64,000 bases of DNA from Planctomycetia bacterium. GTDB lineage: Bacteria > Planctomycetota > Planctomycetia > Pirellulales > PNKZ01. The notes under the pieces are model-generated. The model had not been told where the DNA came from. It saw only the letters and a list, made by a program, of their open reading frames with translations, and did not search any database. The stretch is from positions 101,186-165,185 of the forward strand of contig JAIOPP010000094.1 in NCBI GenBank assembly GCA_021413845.1, given 5' to 3'. Below, piece after piece: positions 18,056 to 28,568 of the stretch (position 1 is its first letter; each line of letters opens with the position of its first letter). The position numbers and the translations under genes were made by a program.

Positions 18056-20779
18056 ATGTCGTCTTCGGCTCGTCCTCGCGATCCCTTCGGTGCCCGCGAT
18101 ACATTCTCACTTTCCAGCGGCCCGGTCGGTATTTATCGTCTTTCGAAGCTGGAGCAACTCGGCCTTTGCAAATTGTCGACGCTGCCGTATTCGATTCGCA
18201 TTCTGCTCGAAGCCGTGTTGCGCAACTGCGACGGCTACCAAGTCACCGAAGACGATGTACGCGGCATGGCCTCGTGGAAGGCCGAAAAGACGACCGAAAC
18301 GGAAATTCCGTTTAAGTGTGCGCGCGTCGTGTTGCAAGACTTCACCGGCGTCCCTTGCGTGGTCGATTTGGCCCACATGCGCAGCGCGATGGACCGGCTC
18401 GGCGGCGACCCGAACAAGATCAATCCGTTGATTCCGGTCGATCTCGTGGTCGACCATTCGGTGCAGGTCGATCGTTTCGCGACGGACGCCTCGCTCGAAG
18501 AAAACGAAGAGCTCGAATTCGAGCGCAACGGCGAACGCGACGAATTCCTCCGCTGGGGCCAAAAGGCGCTCGACAACTTCCGCGTCGTCCCGCCGGGGCT
18601 CGGCATCGTCCACCAAATCAATTTGGAGTACTTAGCCAAATGCGTCTTCGTGCGCGACGACGGGCTCGGCCCTTGCGCGCTGCCCGACACCCTCGTCGGC
18701 ACCGATAGCCACACGACCATGATCAACGGTCTCGGTGTGCTCGGCTGGGGGGTCGGCGGGATCGAGGCCGAAGCGGCCATGCTCGGTCAACCGATGTACA
18801 TGCTCTTGCCCGACGTCATCGGCGTCGAGCTCTCCGGCGAATTGCCGGCCGGCACCACGGCGACCGACCTAGTGCTTACCGTGACGCAGATGCTTCGCAA
18901 AGAAGGGGTCGTCGGGAAGTTCGTCGAGTTTTGCGGCCCCGGCGTAACGAAGATGAAGCTCGCCGACCGCGCGACGATCGCCAACATGGCTCCGGAATAT
19001 GGCGCCACGATGGGCTTCTTCCCGATCGACGACGAGACGCTGAGCTTCCTCCGCCGCACCGGTCGCACCGCCGCCGAGGTCGAGCTGGTCGAGCGCTACA
19101 TGAAGGAGCAAGGTCTGTTCCGTACCGATGCGACGCCGATTCCCTCGTTCACGAAGCTGCTCAAGATGGATCTCTCGACGGTCGAGCCGAGCCTCGCGGG
19201 CCCGAAGCGGCCGCAAGATCGGGTGGCGCTCAAGAACGTGAAGAGCGAGTTCGCCGCATCCCTTAAGGCTTCGGTCGATAAGCGAGGCTTCGCGCTCGAC
19301 GATGCCGCACTTAAGCGGATCGGCAACGTCGTCGACAACGGCCACTCGGCCGAAATCACGCACGGAGCGGTTGTGATCGCCGCGATCACGAGCTGCACGA
19401 ACACCAGCAATCCGTCCGTGATGCTCGGGGCCGGCCTCTTGGCTCGCAACGCCGTTGCCAAAGGCTTGAAGGTAAAGCCTTACGTGAAGACGAGCCTCGC
19501 TCCCGGCTCGCGCGTCGTCGCCGATTACCTCGAGCGGGCCGACGTGATGAACGACCTCCGCGCGCTCGGTTTCAACATCGTCGGCTACGGCTGCACGACC
19601 TGTATCGGCAATAGCGGGCCGCTGCCCGATGCCGTCGCCAAGGCGGTGGTCGATAGCAACTTGGTTGCCTCGGCTGTGATCAGCGGCAACCGCAATTTCG
19701 AAGGGCGTGTCAATCCGCACGTCAAGGCAAACTATCTCGCCAGCCCGCCGCTCGTCGTGGCGTACGCTCTGGCGGGCTCGACCGATATCGATCTGACGAC
19801 CGAGCCGCTCGGCATCGGCAACGACGGCAAGGCGGTCTACTTGAGAGACATTTGGCCGACCGCCGCCGAGGTAAGCGAAGTCGTCGAGCGCTGCGTCGTG
19901 CCCGAGATGTTCCGAACTCGCTATTCCGACGTCTTCAACGCCAACCCTCGTTGGAACGCGATCAAGATCACCGAAAGCGATCTCTTTGCCTGGAACGAAG
20001 CGAGCACCTATGTCCAAGAGCCGCCGTTCTTGATCGACCTCCCGAAAGAAGCCTCGCCGATTAAAGCGATCCACAGCGCTCGGGTCTTGGCCGTCCTCGG
20101 CGATTCCGTGACGACGGACCATATCTCGCCGGCCGGCAACATCGCGAAGAATAGCCCCGCGGGGCGGTTCCTCATGGAGAAGGGGGTCCAACCGGTCGAC
20201 TTCAATAGCTACGGCGCTCGCCGCGGCAACGACCGAGTCATGACGCGCGGCACCTTCGCCAACATTCGGATCCGCAACCACATGGTTCCCGGCGTCGAAG
20301 GAGGCGTGACGCGCTACCTTCCGGACGGCGAACAACTCTCGATCTACGACGCTGCGATGCGCTATAAGGCCCAGTCGGTCCCGCTCGTGATCCTAGCGGG
20401 GGCCGAATACGGCACCGGCAGCAGCCGCGATTGGGCCGCTAAGGGAACCTACCTGCTCGGCGTTCGCGCCGTGATCGCGACGAGCTTCGAGCGCATTCAT
20501 CGGAGCAACCTCGTCGGCATGGGAATTCTGCCGCTCGAATTCACCGGCGGCCACACCTGGCAAACGCTCGGCCTGACGGGGGAGGAAATCTTCGACTTCG
20601 CCGGTCTCGACGACAACCTTCAACCGCGGAGCATCCTCAAGGTCCACGCGACCACTCCGGCCGGCAAGGCGATCGAGTTCGAAGCCCGCGTGCGGATCGA
20701 TTCGCAAGTCGAACGCGACTATTATCGCAACGGCGGCATCCTCCAAACCGTGCTCCGCAAGCTCTTACTGGAATCGTAA
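18056..20779 (+). CDS. acnA: Aconitate hydratase (AcnA type)
   Basis: Aconitase interconverts citrate and isocitrate in the TCA cycle. The 907-residue length matches the AcnA/IRP1 class. The three iron-sulphur ligands are visible as Cys447 ([10 protein letters not shown]) and Cys513/Cys516 ([12 protein letters not shown]). Substrate-binding segments include [31 protein letters not shown] and the swivel-domain motif [12 protein letters not shown] plausible ribosome site (AAAGGA) lies 9-10 bases before the ATG. No TCA partner is adjacent, and the convergent sulfotransferase gene lies 27 bases downstream. Identity is secure. Confidence 0.97.
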   Translation: MSSSARPRDPFGARDTFSLSSGPVGIYRLSKLEQLGLCKLSTLPYSIRILLEAVLRNCDGYQVTEDDVRGMASWKAEKTTETEIPFKCARVVLQDFTGVPCVVDLAHMRSAMDRLGGDPNKINPLIPVDLVVDHSVQVDRFATDASLEENEELEFERNGERDEFLRWGQKALDNFRVVPPGLGIVHQINLEYLAKCVFVRDDGLGPCALPDTLVGTDSHTTMINGLGVLGWGVGGIEAEAAMLGQPMYMLLPDVIGVELSGELPAGTTATDLVLTVTQMLRKEGVVGKFVEFCGPGVTKMKLADRATIANMAPEYGATMGFFPIDDETLSFLRRTGRTAAEVELVERYMKEQGLFRTDATPIPSFTKLLKMDLSTVEPSLAGPKRPQDRVALKNVKSEFAASLKASVDKRGFALDDAALKRIGNVVDNGHSAEITHGAVVIAAITSCTNTSNPSVMLGAGLLARNAVAKGLKVKPYVKTSLAPGSRVVADYLERADVMNDLRALGFNIVGYGCTTCIGNSGPLPDAVAKAVVDSNLVASAVISGNRNFEGRVNPHVKANYLASPPLVVAYALAGSTDIDLTTEPLGIGNDGKAVYLRDIWPTAAEVSEVVERCVVPEMFRTRYSDVFNANPRWNAIKITESDLFAWNEASTYVQEPPFLIDLPKEASPIKAIHSARVLAVLGDSVTTDHISPAGNIAKNSPAGRFLMEKGVQPVDFNSYGARRGNDRVMTRGTFANIRIRNHMVPGVEGGVTRYLPDGEQLSIYDAAMRYKAQSVPLVILAGAEYGTGSSRDWAAKGTYLLGVRAVIATSFERIHRSNLVGMGILPLEFTGGHTWQTLGLTGEEIFDFAGLDDNLQPRSILKVHATTPAGKAIEFEARVRIDSQVERDYYRNGGILQTVLRKLLLES

Positions 20780-20806
20780 AGAGCCACGAAGCTCGCCTCG
20801 GAGGCG

Positions 20807-22042
20807 CTATCGCGCCGCCGAGCGAGTGCCCGGTGCGAGGTTACGAATCGACGAAGCCGCTTCGGCCGGGCGTGGCATCGCAGCGACGTTCCGAATCCGA
20901 GCGATCTTCGCCGTTTTGCGGCCGATGACCGTCGTCGAATAGTTCCATTCCTCGAACGTCCGTCGCCAACGGGCCGCGATCTCGCGGCGCACCGGTTCGG
21001 AGAGCGGTGCGTGGTTCCCCTTCTCGTACGTTCCCAGGCTCGCGATGTAACGTTCCACGGCCGGCCGCGCCTCGCTGAAGTCGGGGAGGTCGAGCTCTTC
21101 GTAGATCCGGCCGAGTTGGCCGGTCGGGTCGCTCTCCAAGTCGTCGTAGGCGACCTCGGCAAAACAACCGGCGGGAATCAACTTCTTCTGCTCGAAGTAG
21201 GCCTCGTACATTTTCCCGTACATCGAAAGAATTCTTTCGTGGTCGTCGTATTCGCGCTGCTGCATGCTGAAATACTGTCGCGAATTCGACTGCAGATGCT
21301 TCGTCGAACGATACACCGAGAACGGGTGGCGATGAATATGGACGAACTTCGCATCCGGGAAGAGCTCCAGCAACATGCGGATTCGCGCCGTGTGCGGAGG
21401 GGATTTAAACACCATCCGTTTGCCGTATTTGTACGTCACCTTCCGAGCGAACAGCATCATCGCCTCGGCCCACAGCCGCCGTTCCGCTGCCGGGGCGTCG
21501 TCGAGGGTAACGTAGCGATCGTAACGCTCGGCGTGCTCCGGAAATGCCCAACTCAGGTAGGGGGAGAGTCCCGTCATGATCGCCAGTGCGAACTCGTCTT
21601 CGTACGGCGCTTCCGCCTTGAAGGGGATGTTGTCGAGTTCGAACCGCGTGCTGGGAATCATCCGGCCGAAGGTGTTGGAAACCAGCGCTCCCGACGTCAG
21701 AAACGTGTGCGGCGACATGGTGTCGAGGAACTGTGGGTAAGCGAATCGCTCGTCGACGGAGAACAAGTTTTGCAGATGAGTGGTGCCGCTGCGCCAATGC
21801 CCGAGCACGAAGATCGGCTTCTCGACCGACAATGCGCGAACCCGCTGCCCGACGAACGCTTCTTCCGTCAGCCGGCCCAGCGAGGTCGACAGCGACAGCG
21901 CCGTACTCACGCCGGCCTTGAGCCAAGACCGCGGCGCGACTCGAAACCGATTCGCTTCGAGTGCCGACAGCCAGGCGCCGAACGTCGCTCCCGAAAACAT
22001 CCCGGGCCCGACATGCTTGAAGAAGCTTTCTCGCCAACCCAT
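20807..22042 (-). CDS. Sulfotransferase family protein
   Basis: The 411-residue protein has both PAPS-binding signatures of sulfotransferases: the 5'-phosphosulfate loop FVLGHWRSGTTHLQ near residues 77-90 and the 3'-phosphate motif FVHIHRHPFSVYRSTKHL. Other conserved pieces are MVFKSPPHTARI and FAEVAYDDLESDP. It probably transfers sulfate from PAPS to a hydroxyl or amino group on a carbohydrate, lipid or small molecule; the acceptor cannot be read from the sequence. Planctomycetes encode many such proteins. The first ~70 residues may include a hydrophobic stretch but no clear signal peptide. AGGAAC lies just before the ATG. Confidence 0.85.
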   Translation of the reverse strand: MGWRESFFKHVGPGMFSGATFGAWLSALEANRFRVAPRSWLKAGVSTALSLSTSLGRLTEEAFVGQRVRALSVEKPIFVLGHWRSGTTHLQNLFSVDERFAYPQFLDTMSPHTFLTSGALVSNTFGRMIPSTRFELDNIPFKAEAPYEDEFALAIMTGLSPYLSWAFPEHAERYDRYVTLDDAPAAERRLWAEAMMLFARKVTYKYGKRMVFKSPPHTARIRMLLELFPDAKFVHIHRHPFSVYRSTKHLQSNSRQYFSMQQREYDDHERILSMYGKMYEAYFEQKKLIPAGCFAEVAYDDLESDPTGQLGRIYEELDLPDFSEARPAVERYIASLGTYEKGNHAPLSEPVRREIAARWRRTFEEWNYSTTVIGRKTAKIARIRNVAAMPRPAEAASSIRNLAPGTRSAAR

Positions 22043-22383
22043 GATCGTTCCTAAGTCAATGGCAGCGTTTGGTTGATCGAAACCCGCTCACCGGTGGATC
22101 AGACGTAGTTGCGATCGCTGAAATCGGCTCTGTCGACTACTTCGACATTCACGATCAAGCGGTCGTTAAAGTTGATATAACTTTGCCCGTCGGCACCAAG
22201 GCCCTGTCGTTCGCGTCTAATGAAGTCTGACACACAATTCGCGAACCGCCTCGAACACGGCGACACGATAGTAAACGCAAACACCATGCCTAAAGCCGGC
22301 GCAATCTAAACGCCACGACTCTTTCTACGCACGAACCGGCATCGTCGGCATCGTGCGAAGGTTACGAAACGGAGAACTCGGTA
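22043..22383. other. Intergenic region between sulfotransferase and Nudix genes
   Basis: These 341 bases are less GC-rich than the surroundings. A 62-codon open frame on the - strand (22099-22287) ends in a plausible protein-like segment (INFNDRLIVNVEVV) but has no ribosome site and no recognisable family, so I leave it uncalled. No RNA gene or terminator is seen. Confidence 0.3.
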
Positions 22384-22782
22384 ATGCGCAAAGGGGCTGT
22401 CGCCGTGATCGTCGCCGACGGTCGGTTCCTCGTGATTCGTCGCGCGGCCGGCGTCGCCGCTCCCGGCAAACTTTGCTTCCCCGGCGGCGGTATCGAACTG
22501 GGCGAGACGGACGAGCAAGCCGTCGTGCGCGAGCTGCGCGAAGAATTGAACCTAACGGTCGAGCCGGTGAAGCTGCTCTGGCGCAGCGTGACCCCCTGGC
22601 AAGTCGAGCTTTCGTGGTGGGCCGTTCGTTGCGATCGTTTGGCGGATCTGCGCTTGAACGAAGCGGAAGTCGCCGAGGTCTTCTGGTTTGCGCCTGCCGA
22701 CTTGGCCGCGCATCCGGACTTGCTGGCCGGCAACATGGAGTTCCTGCTGCGCCTCGCCGCCGCCGAGTTCACGCTGGATTAA
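22384..22782 (+). CDS. Nudix hydrolase
   Basis: A 132-residue Nudix pyrophosphatase that hydrolyses a nucleoside diphosphate linked to another moiety. The Nudix box is GGIELGETDEQAVVRELREE followed by LNL; it matches GX5EX7REUXEEXGU except for Asn in place of the final Gly. The N-terminal strand AVAVIVADGRFLVIRR and the post-box WWAVRC strand fit the fold. Substrate (oxidised dNTP, ADP-ribose, sugar nucleotide) cannot be predicted. The stop codon overlaps the convergent RND pump stop by 4 bases. Confidence 0.88.
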   Translation: MRKGAVAVIVADGRFLVIRRAAGVAAPGKLCFPGGGIELGETDEQAVVRELREELNLTVEPVKLLWRSVTPWQVELSWWAVRCDRLADLRLNEAEVAEVFWFAPADLAAHPDLLAGNMEFLLRLAAAEFTLD

Positions 22783-25700
22783 ACTTCGGCTTCCGTCGGA
22801 TAACGCACAGCCCGCGGCTCGAACCAGCGGTAGATCGCCGGGACGACGAACAGCGTCAGCAGCGTCGACGTCACGAGCCCGCCGATCACGACCGTCGCCA
22901 GCGGCTGTTGCACTTCCGCCCCGGAGCTCGTCGCAAAGGCCATCGGGATGAACCCGAGCATCGCGACCAGCGCCGTCATGAGCACCGGGCGAATCCGAGC
23001 GATCGCCGCGTTGAACACCGCCTCGGCCTGCGGTTCGCCCCGGCGTCGATGTTCCAAGATCGACGTCAACAACACGACGCCGTTCAGCACCGCCACGCCG
23101 AAGAGGGCGATGAAGCCGACGCCGGCCGAGATCGAAAACGGCATCCCTCGCAGCCATAGCGCCGACACGCCGCCGGTCACCGCCATCGGCACGTTCAGAA
23201 AGATCAGGAGCGCCGCCTTCGAAGAATCGAACGTCAGATGCAACAGCGCAAAGATCAACAGCAGCGCGGCCGGCACGGCGATCATCAACCGCAGGCTGGC
23301 CTCTTGTAAGTTCTTGAATTGACCTCCCCAGGCGATCCGATAGCCGTCGGGAAGTTTCACTCCCGCCTCGACGGCTCGCTGCGCTTCCGCGACGAAGCCC
23401 GCGAGATCGCGCCCGCGGACGTTGGCTTGTACCAATATGCGGCGGCTGCCCCCGTCGCGGCTGATCTGCGCCGGCCCTTCCTCCAGCGTTAGGTCAGCCA
23501 GTTGTTCCAGCGGAATCTGCCTCCCCTGCGGGTCCGCGATCTTCAATTGTTTCAAGCCGTCGAGATCTTCCCGCCACTCAGGAGCTAGGCGAATTTGCAA
23601 CGGGAAACGCTTTTGACCCTCGAAGACTTGGTCGACCGCATGCCCGCCGATGGCCGAGACCGCAGCGAGCACGTCGCTCGCATTGATTCCGTAGCGGGCC
23701 ATGTCTTGCCGACGAATCTTCACCCGCAAGGTCGGTAAGCCGGCCGTATGTTCGACCTGCACGTCGGCCGCGCCCGGCACCTTGCCGACGACCTCGGCGA
23801 TTTTGTCGGCCGTCGCTTTCAGCTTCGCTAAGTCGTCGCCGTAGAGGCTGATGCCGACATCGCTCCGCACGCCCGCCACGAGCTCTTGCACGCGCAGCTC
23901 GATCGGTTGCGTAAAGCTGAAGCTGTTGCTGTTCGGCAGCGCCTCCTTGAGCGCGGCTTCCATCTGCTCGACGAGAACCTCCTTCTTAATTGGCTCGGGC
24001 CATTCCGCCGTGGGCTTCAGCGTGATGAGCACGTCGGTGAGGTTGACCGTCATCGGATCGTTGGCGATCTCCGGCCGGCCGGTTTTCGAAACGACCGACG
24101 TCACCTGCGGGAAGCCCATCAGAACCTTTTCGAGCGTGGTCGTCATCTGCGTCGAGGCTTCCAGCGAGACGCTCGGCAGCCGGATCGCTTGGATCGCGAG
24201 CGAACCTTCATCGAGCCGGGGCACGAACACGGCCCCCAACTGCAACGCCGCGACGACGCTCAGCCCGAATATCACCAACGCAATCGCCACGACCTGGCCG
24301 GGATGTGCGATCGCCTTCGCAAGCAACGGCCGATAGAGGCGCTTCGCCCAGCGAATCAGAAACGTCTCTTTCTCTTTCACGTTCGAGCGTAAGAAGATCG
24401 AGCCTAAGACGGGCATCAGCGTGAGCGCCAGAATGAGCGACGTAAGCAGCGCGAAGATCACGGTGAACGCCATCGGCCGAAACATTTTTCCTTCGAGTCC
24501 GCGCAGCGAAAGAATCGGCAAATACACGATCATGATGATGCCGACGCCGAACACGACGGGCCTTGCCACTTCATGGCATGCCTCGCGAATCAAGCTCCGC
24601 GGCACGCGCTCGCCCGGATGTGCGTGCGAATGTTCCGCCGCCCGGCGCACGATGTTTTCGATCAACACGACCGAGCCGTCGACGATCAGCCCGAAGTCGA
24701 TCGCGCCGAGGCTCATGAGGTTGCCCGAGAGTCCGGTCAGCACCATCCCGATGCACGCCCCGAGCATCGACAACGGCACGGCGAGCGCCACGATCAGCCC
24801 CGCGCGCACGCTGCCGAGCAACAGCAACAGCACGACGATCACCAACACGCCCCCTTCAATGAGGTTCTTCGTCACCGTCGCGATCGTGTGCCGCACGAGC
24901 TCCGTGCGATCGTAGAACGTGCTGATCTCGATCCCTTCGGGCAGCGTCTTTTCGATCTCGCGTTTCTTCTGCTCGACGCGGTCGACCACGGTCCGCGCGT
25001 TCTCTCCCATCAGCAGCATCACGATGCCGACGACCCCCTCTCCCCGGCCGTCGCGCGTCACGGCTCCTTGCCTGAGCATCGGAGCGAACCGCACTTCGCC
25101 GACGTCGCGCACGTAGATCGGTGTCCCGTCGGAGCGCTGGTCGAGCACGATGTCGGCGACGTCGGCCAGCGACTGGATCAAGCCTTCGCCGCGGATCACG
25201 CGCTGCTCTTGCTGATGGACCAAATAGCCGCCGCCGGCGTTGGAGTTGTTGTTCTTCAGCGCCTCGAATACGCGGCTGATCGACACGCCGTAGTTCAGCA
25301 ACTTGTTCGGATCGAGCTGCACTTCGTACGTCTTCAATTGCCCGCCGAACGTATTGACCTCGATCACGCCCGGCACGCGCCGCAGCTCGTAGGCGATGTT
25401 CCAATCGAGAATCTCGCGCCGCTCCATGAGCGAGTGGTGGTAGCCCGGCTTCGAGCGGACCTCGAATTGATAAATCTCCCCGAGCCCCGTCGAAATCGGA
25501 CCCATCTCGGGCCGGCCCATGCCGTCGGGAATGTTGCCGCGCGCGATGAGCAGCCGTTCGCCTACCATTTGCCGAGCCCAATAGATATCGGTCCCCTCGG
25601 CGAACACGACTGTCACGGCCGACAAGCCGAACTGGCTCACCGAGCGCACTTCTTCGACGCGCGGCACGCCGCTCAACGCCGTCTCGACGGGGAACGTGAT

Positions 25701-25892
25701 GAACTGCTCGACCTCGAGCGGCCCGAGCGCCGGCGAGACCGTAAGAATCTGGACCTGCACGTTCGTCACGTCGGGCACGGCGTCGATCGGCAGATTCACG
25801 GTCGCCCACATGCCGACGGCGATCAGCAACAGCGTGTTGAGCGCGACGACGAAGCGATTGCGCAGAGCGAAGTTGATGAGGCTATTGATCAT
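22779..25892 (-). CDS. Heavy-metal efflux RND pump (CzcA/CusA family)
   Basis: An inner-membrane proton-driven RND transporter of 1037 residues, the standard length. It begins with the first transmembrane helix (FALRNRFVVALNTLLLIAVG), followed by a periplasmic domain with PDVTNVQVQILT and a second half repeating the layout. The transmembrane helix 4 motif DFGLIVDGSVVLIEN is of the CzcA/CnrA type (DFGxxxDGxVVxxEN), not the CusA type (DAxxV), so export of divalent Zn, Co, Ni or Cd is more likely than Cu/Ag. I chose ATG 25892; a TTG 15 bases upstream is possible. It lies 69 bases after the adaptor gene. No outer-membrane partner gene is present nearby. Confidence 0.93.
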   Translation of the reverse strand: MINSLINFALRNRFVVALNTLLLIAVGMWATVNLPIDAVPDVTNVQVQILTVSPALGPLEVEQFITFPVETALSGVPRVEEVRSVSQFGLSAVTVVFAEGTDIYWARQMVGERLLIARGNIPDGMGRPEMGPISTGLGEIYQFEVRSKPGYHHSLMERREILDWNIAYELRRVPGVIEVNTFGGQLKTYEVQLDPNKLLNYGVSISRVFEALKNNNSNAGGGYLVHQQEQRVIRGEGLIQSLADVADIVLDQRSDGTPIYVRDVGEVRFAPMLRQGAVTRDGRGEGVVGIVMLLMGENARTVVDRVEQKKREIEKTLPEGIEISTFYDRTELVRHTIATVTKNLIEGGVLVIVVLLLLLGSVRAGLIVALAVPLSMLGACIGMVLTGLSGNLMSLGAIDFGLIVDGSVVLIENIVRRAAEHSHAHPGERVPRSLIREACHEVARPVVFGVGIIMIVYLPILSLRGLEGKMFRPMAFTVIFALLTSLILALTLMPVLGSIFLRSNVKEKETFLIRWAKRLYRPLLAKAIAHPGQVVAIALVIFGLSVVAALQLGAVFVPRLDEGSLAIQAIRLPSVSLEASTQMTTTLEKVLMGFPQVTSVVSKTGRPEIANDPMTVNLTDVLITLKPTAEWPEPIKKEVLVEQMEAALKEALPNSNSFSFTQPIELRVQELVAGVRSDVGISLYGDDLAKLKATADKIAEVVGKVPGAADVQVEHTAGLPTLRVKIRRQDMARYGINASDVLAAVSAIGGHAVDQVFEGQKRFPLQIRLAPEWREDLDGLKQLKIADPQGRQIPLEQLADLTLEEGPAQISRDGGSRRILVQANVRGRDLAGFVAEAQRAVEAGVKLPDGYRIAWGGQFKNLQEASLRLMIAVPAALLLIFALLHLTFDSSKAALLIFLNVPMAVTGGVSALWLRGMPFSISAGVGFIALFGVAVLNGVVLLTSILEHRRRGEPQAEAVFNAAIARIRPVLMTALVAMLGFIPMAFATSSGAEVQQPLATVVIGGLVTSTLLTLFVVPAIYRWFEPRAVRYPTEAEV

Positions 25893-25961
25893 GGTGCGAG
25901 GTTTCAAGGTTCGAGGCGAAGAAGAAGATGCGGAAGCTTGCGCGAAAGAACGGCGGCGAGG

Positions 25962-27488
25962 TTAATCGGCCAGTAGGTCTTTCATAAACAAGCTCTTCAA
26001 CTCGAAGCACCCTTCCACGACGATCGACTCTCCCTCTTTCAACCCCGCTGCGACTTCGACATACGGCTTGATCGTCCTCCCGAGCCGCACTTCGCGCCGC
26101 TCGAATTCATCGTCGCCGATCAGGACGTAAACGTAATTCTGCTCCTGTCGCTGCACGGCCGATTCCGGAATCTGCACGCGCGCCGCCGATTCGCCGATCG
26201 GCAGGCGAACGTCGACGAACATCCCCGGCTTAAGCAAATGCTCGTTGTTCTGCGCGACGGCGATCAGTGTGACGGCCCGCGTTTTCTCATCCACTTCGTC
26301 TCCCATGTGAAACAGCTCGGCCGTGAATTCGCGGTCGGGATAGCCGGCGGAATGAAACTTCAGCGGTTTGTCCGACATGCGCAATAGCGACGAAAGGTCT
26401 TTCTCGAACACCGCCGCATGAATCCAAACTTTCGCGAGGTCCGTGATCTCATACAACTGATGCGCCGGGCCGACGTGCTCCGACAACACTGCATGCTTCT
26501 CGACCACGGTTCCGTCAAACGGCGCGCGAATCGGGTAGTGCGCCATCTTTTCTCCTTCGGCCAGCGGGTCCATCGCGTCGATCTCTTTCTCGCCGTAGCC
26601 GAGAATCAAAAGCGAAGCCCGGCTCATCCGTTCGGCGGTGAGGGCTTCTTGCAGTTTTTGATCGGCCTCGATCCGCTTCTGCTTCGTCGTGAATTTCAAT
26701 TGCTCGACGATCGCTTGGTAAGTCGCCGCGGCCGATTCGTACTCGGCCTTGGAGCGAATGAAATCTTTCTCGACGCCGACGTTCTGCGCGCGCAACGTCT
26801 TCAACCGTTCGTAGTCGGCCTGCGTTTGATGACGTTTCGCATACGACGAGATCAGCAGTTGCCGATTGTCGCCCATCGGCTGGTCTCGAATTTGCGAATC
26901 GAGCGTCGTTACTTCGGGCCCTTGCTCTAGCAAGTTGGTCAACGCCAACGTATTGGTCATGATCGTTTCCGACCACTGGTGCGTCGTCTTGGCGAAGCCG
27001 AGGTTCATCCGGTTGCGAACCAAGTCGAGCTTCGCTTGGCCGACCTCCTTGCTGTCGACGATCGCCAGCACGTCGCCGGCTTTCACCGCTTGGCCGAGTC
27101 GCACTTTCGCCTCGCGCAGCACTCCCTCGACCTGGGAATAGATATGCGCCAGCCGTTCTTCGTCGACCGCGAGCTTCCCCGTCACGGAAAGGACGTCGTT
27201 CAACGCGAGATGCCGCACCGGCTCGACCCGCACACCGGCCGCTCCCCAGCGCGAGCGCTCGAAGCGCACCCGATCGACGGCCGGAAGCTTCGGTTGTTCG
27301 GCAACCGCCGCTGCGGTCGGGCTTGCGTTTCCGTTCTCATTGCCGTTCCCGTTCAAGGAACGAACTTCGCCGCCGGCCTTGCGCCAATTCAAGACCATGA
27401 AGCCGAGCAGCAGTAGAGCGACGGTGGCGAGCGTGAGCTCGAACCAAGTGCGGCGAGATACGAGCGGGGGGGCGATGCGCGTCGTCAT
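25962..27488 (-). CDS. RND efflux periplasmic adaptor (CzcB/CusB family)
   Basis: The 508-residue protein is the membrane-fusion subunit that links the RND pump to an outer-membrane channel. A membrane anchor or uncleaved signal at residues ~15-33 (FELTLATVALLLLGFMVLNW) is followed by a lipoyl/barrel-sandwich half (AHIYSQVEGVLREAKVRLGQ) interrupted by a long alpha-helical hairpin (residues ~180-320), then the second half (PIRAPFDGTVVEKHAVLSEHV) and beta-barrel. There is no histidine-rich or methionine-rich metal-binding N-terminal domain; instead residues 45-60 are a glycine/asparagine-rich linker. It is transcribed first, with the pump second. Confidence 0.9.
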   Translation of the reverse strand: MTTRIAPPLVSRRTWFELTLATVALLLLGFMVLNWRKAGGEVRSLNGNGNENGNASPTAAAVAEQPKLPAVDRVRFERSRWGAAGVRVEPVRHLALNDVLSVTGKLAVDEERLAHIYSQVEGVLREAKVRLGQAVKAGDVLAIVDSKEVGQAKLDLVRNRMNLGFAKTTHQWSETIMTNTLALTNLLEQGPEVTTLDSQIRDQPMGDNRQLLISSYAKRHQTQADYERLKTLRAQNVGVEKDFIRSKAEYESAAATYQAIVEQLKFTTKQKRIEADQKLQEALTAERMSRASLLILGYGEKEIDAMDPLAEGEKMAHYPIRAPFDGTVVEKHAVLSEHVGPAHQLYEITDLAKVWIHAAVFEKDLSSLLRMSDKPLKFHSAGYPDREFTAELFHMGDEVDEKTRAVTLIAVAQNNEHLLKPGMFVDVRLPIGESAARVQIPESAVQRQEQNYVYVLIGDDEFERREVRLGRTIKPYVEVAAGLKEGESIVVEGCFELKSLFMKDLLAD

Positions 27489-27638
27489 AGGGTTTCGTCG
27501 ATTGTGCGAAGTGCCGGCCTGTTTTAAGTTACAGCATCGAAGTTACTTGAACGCTCGTCGTCCGTATGCCGGGCATTCCCCACCGCCCGCAAATCGGCGT
27601 GCCGGGGAAACCCCTGCAAGCTTTCATTCTTGATCCTT

Positions 27639-28568
27639 ATGGAATCGCAATTCATCGCTTGGCTTCGCTCGCGCTTGCCTCCGGCAACGGCCGGCGTGCT
27701 CGTCGGGCCCGGCGATGATGCCGCGGTCCTGGCGCAGTCGGAGCAGGGGGATACAGTCGTCACGACCGATATGCTGATGGATGGGGTCGATTTTCGGCTC
27801 GCCGAAGCCGACCCTCGGCGGATCGGCCGCAAAGCGCTGGCCGTGAACCTGAGCGACCTCGCCGCGATGGGCTCGATTCCGACGGCCGTCGTCGTGAGCC
27901 TCGCACTTCCGCACGCCGGCGGCTTCGCGCTCGCTCAAGAACTTTACGAAGGGCTGTTGCCGCTCGCCGCGGAGTTCGATGTCGCCGTGGTCGGGGGAGA
28001 TACGAACACTTGGCAGGGGCCGTTGGTGCTGAGCATCACGGCGCTCGGACGAACCACAAAGCGTGGGCCCCTCTTGCGCAGCGGAGCCCGAGCCGGCGAT
28101 GTGATCGTGGCGACCGGCGAGTTCGGCGGCAGCATCTTGGGAAAGCATTTCGATTTCACGCCGCGCGTGCGCGAAGCGCTCGTGCTCGCCGAACGCTACG
28201 AAGTCCATGCCGCGATGGATGTGAGCGACGGTCTCTCGCTCGACCTGAGCCGGATGTGCAGCGAGAGCGGCTGCGGAGCCGTGCTCCGGCCGGATGCGAT
28301 TCCGATCTCGGAAGACGCCCGCCGACTCGCCGCGCGCGATGCGGCAACCGGCTCGGCGCTGGAACATGCGCTGAGCGACGGCGAAGACTTCGAGCTACTC
28401 CTGGCGATGCCGGCCGAAGCGGCCGCGCGGGCGATTCGCGACCGGCCGTTCGCCGCGCGCTTAACGATCGTCGGCGAGTTCACGGCCGAGCGTGGCTTGT
28501 GGAGCCTCGACGCTGCCGACGCACGCGTTCCTCTCGCACCGCGCGGCTATGAACATCGAATGACATGA
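27639..28568 (+). CDS. thiL: Thiamine-monophosphate kinase
   Basis: ThiL phosphorylates thiamine monophosphate to thiamine pyrophosphate with ATP, the last step of the pathway. Visible family motifs are GPGDDAAVL at about residues 23-31, TTDMLMDGVDF, KALAVNLSDLAAMGS, VVGGDTNTW, and DVSDGLSLDL; the aspartates in these bind Mg and nucleotide. From the ATG at 27639 the protein has 309 residues, a normal length. A TTG nine bases upstream is also in frame. It overlaps tsaE by 4 bases, so the two are translationally coupled. No other thiamine gene is in the window. Confidence 0.93.
   Translation: MESQFIAWLRSRLPPATAGVLVGPGDDAAVLAQSEQGDTVVTTDMLMDGVDFRLAEADPRRIGRKALAVNLSDLAAMGSIPTAVVVSLALPHAGGFALAQELYEGLLPLAAEFDVAVVGGDTNTWQGPLVLSITALGRTTKRGPLLRSGARAGDVIVATGEFGGSILGKHFDFTPRVREALVLAERYEVHAAMDVSDGLSLDLSRMCSESGCGAVLRPDAIPISEDARRLAARDAATGSALEHALSDGEDFELLLAMPAEAAARAIRDRPFAARLTIVGEFTAERGLWSLDAADARVPLAPRGYEHRMT

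Noticed and set aside
22099..22287. A 62-codon - strand open frame
   Set aside because: Its end reads like a protein, but no ribosome site or family supports it.
24573..25976. A 467-codon + strand frame opposite the RND pump
   Set aside because: The product is rich in His, Arg and Asp with no motif; it is the complement of a clear transporter gene.
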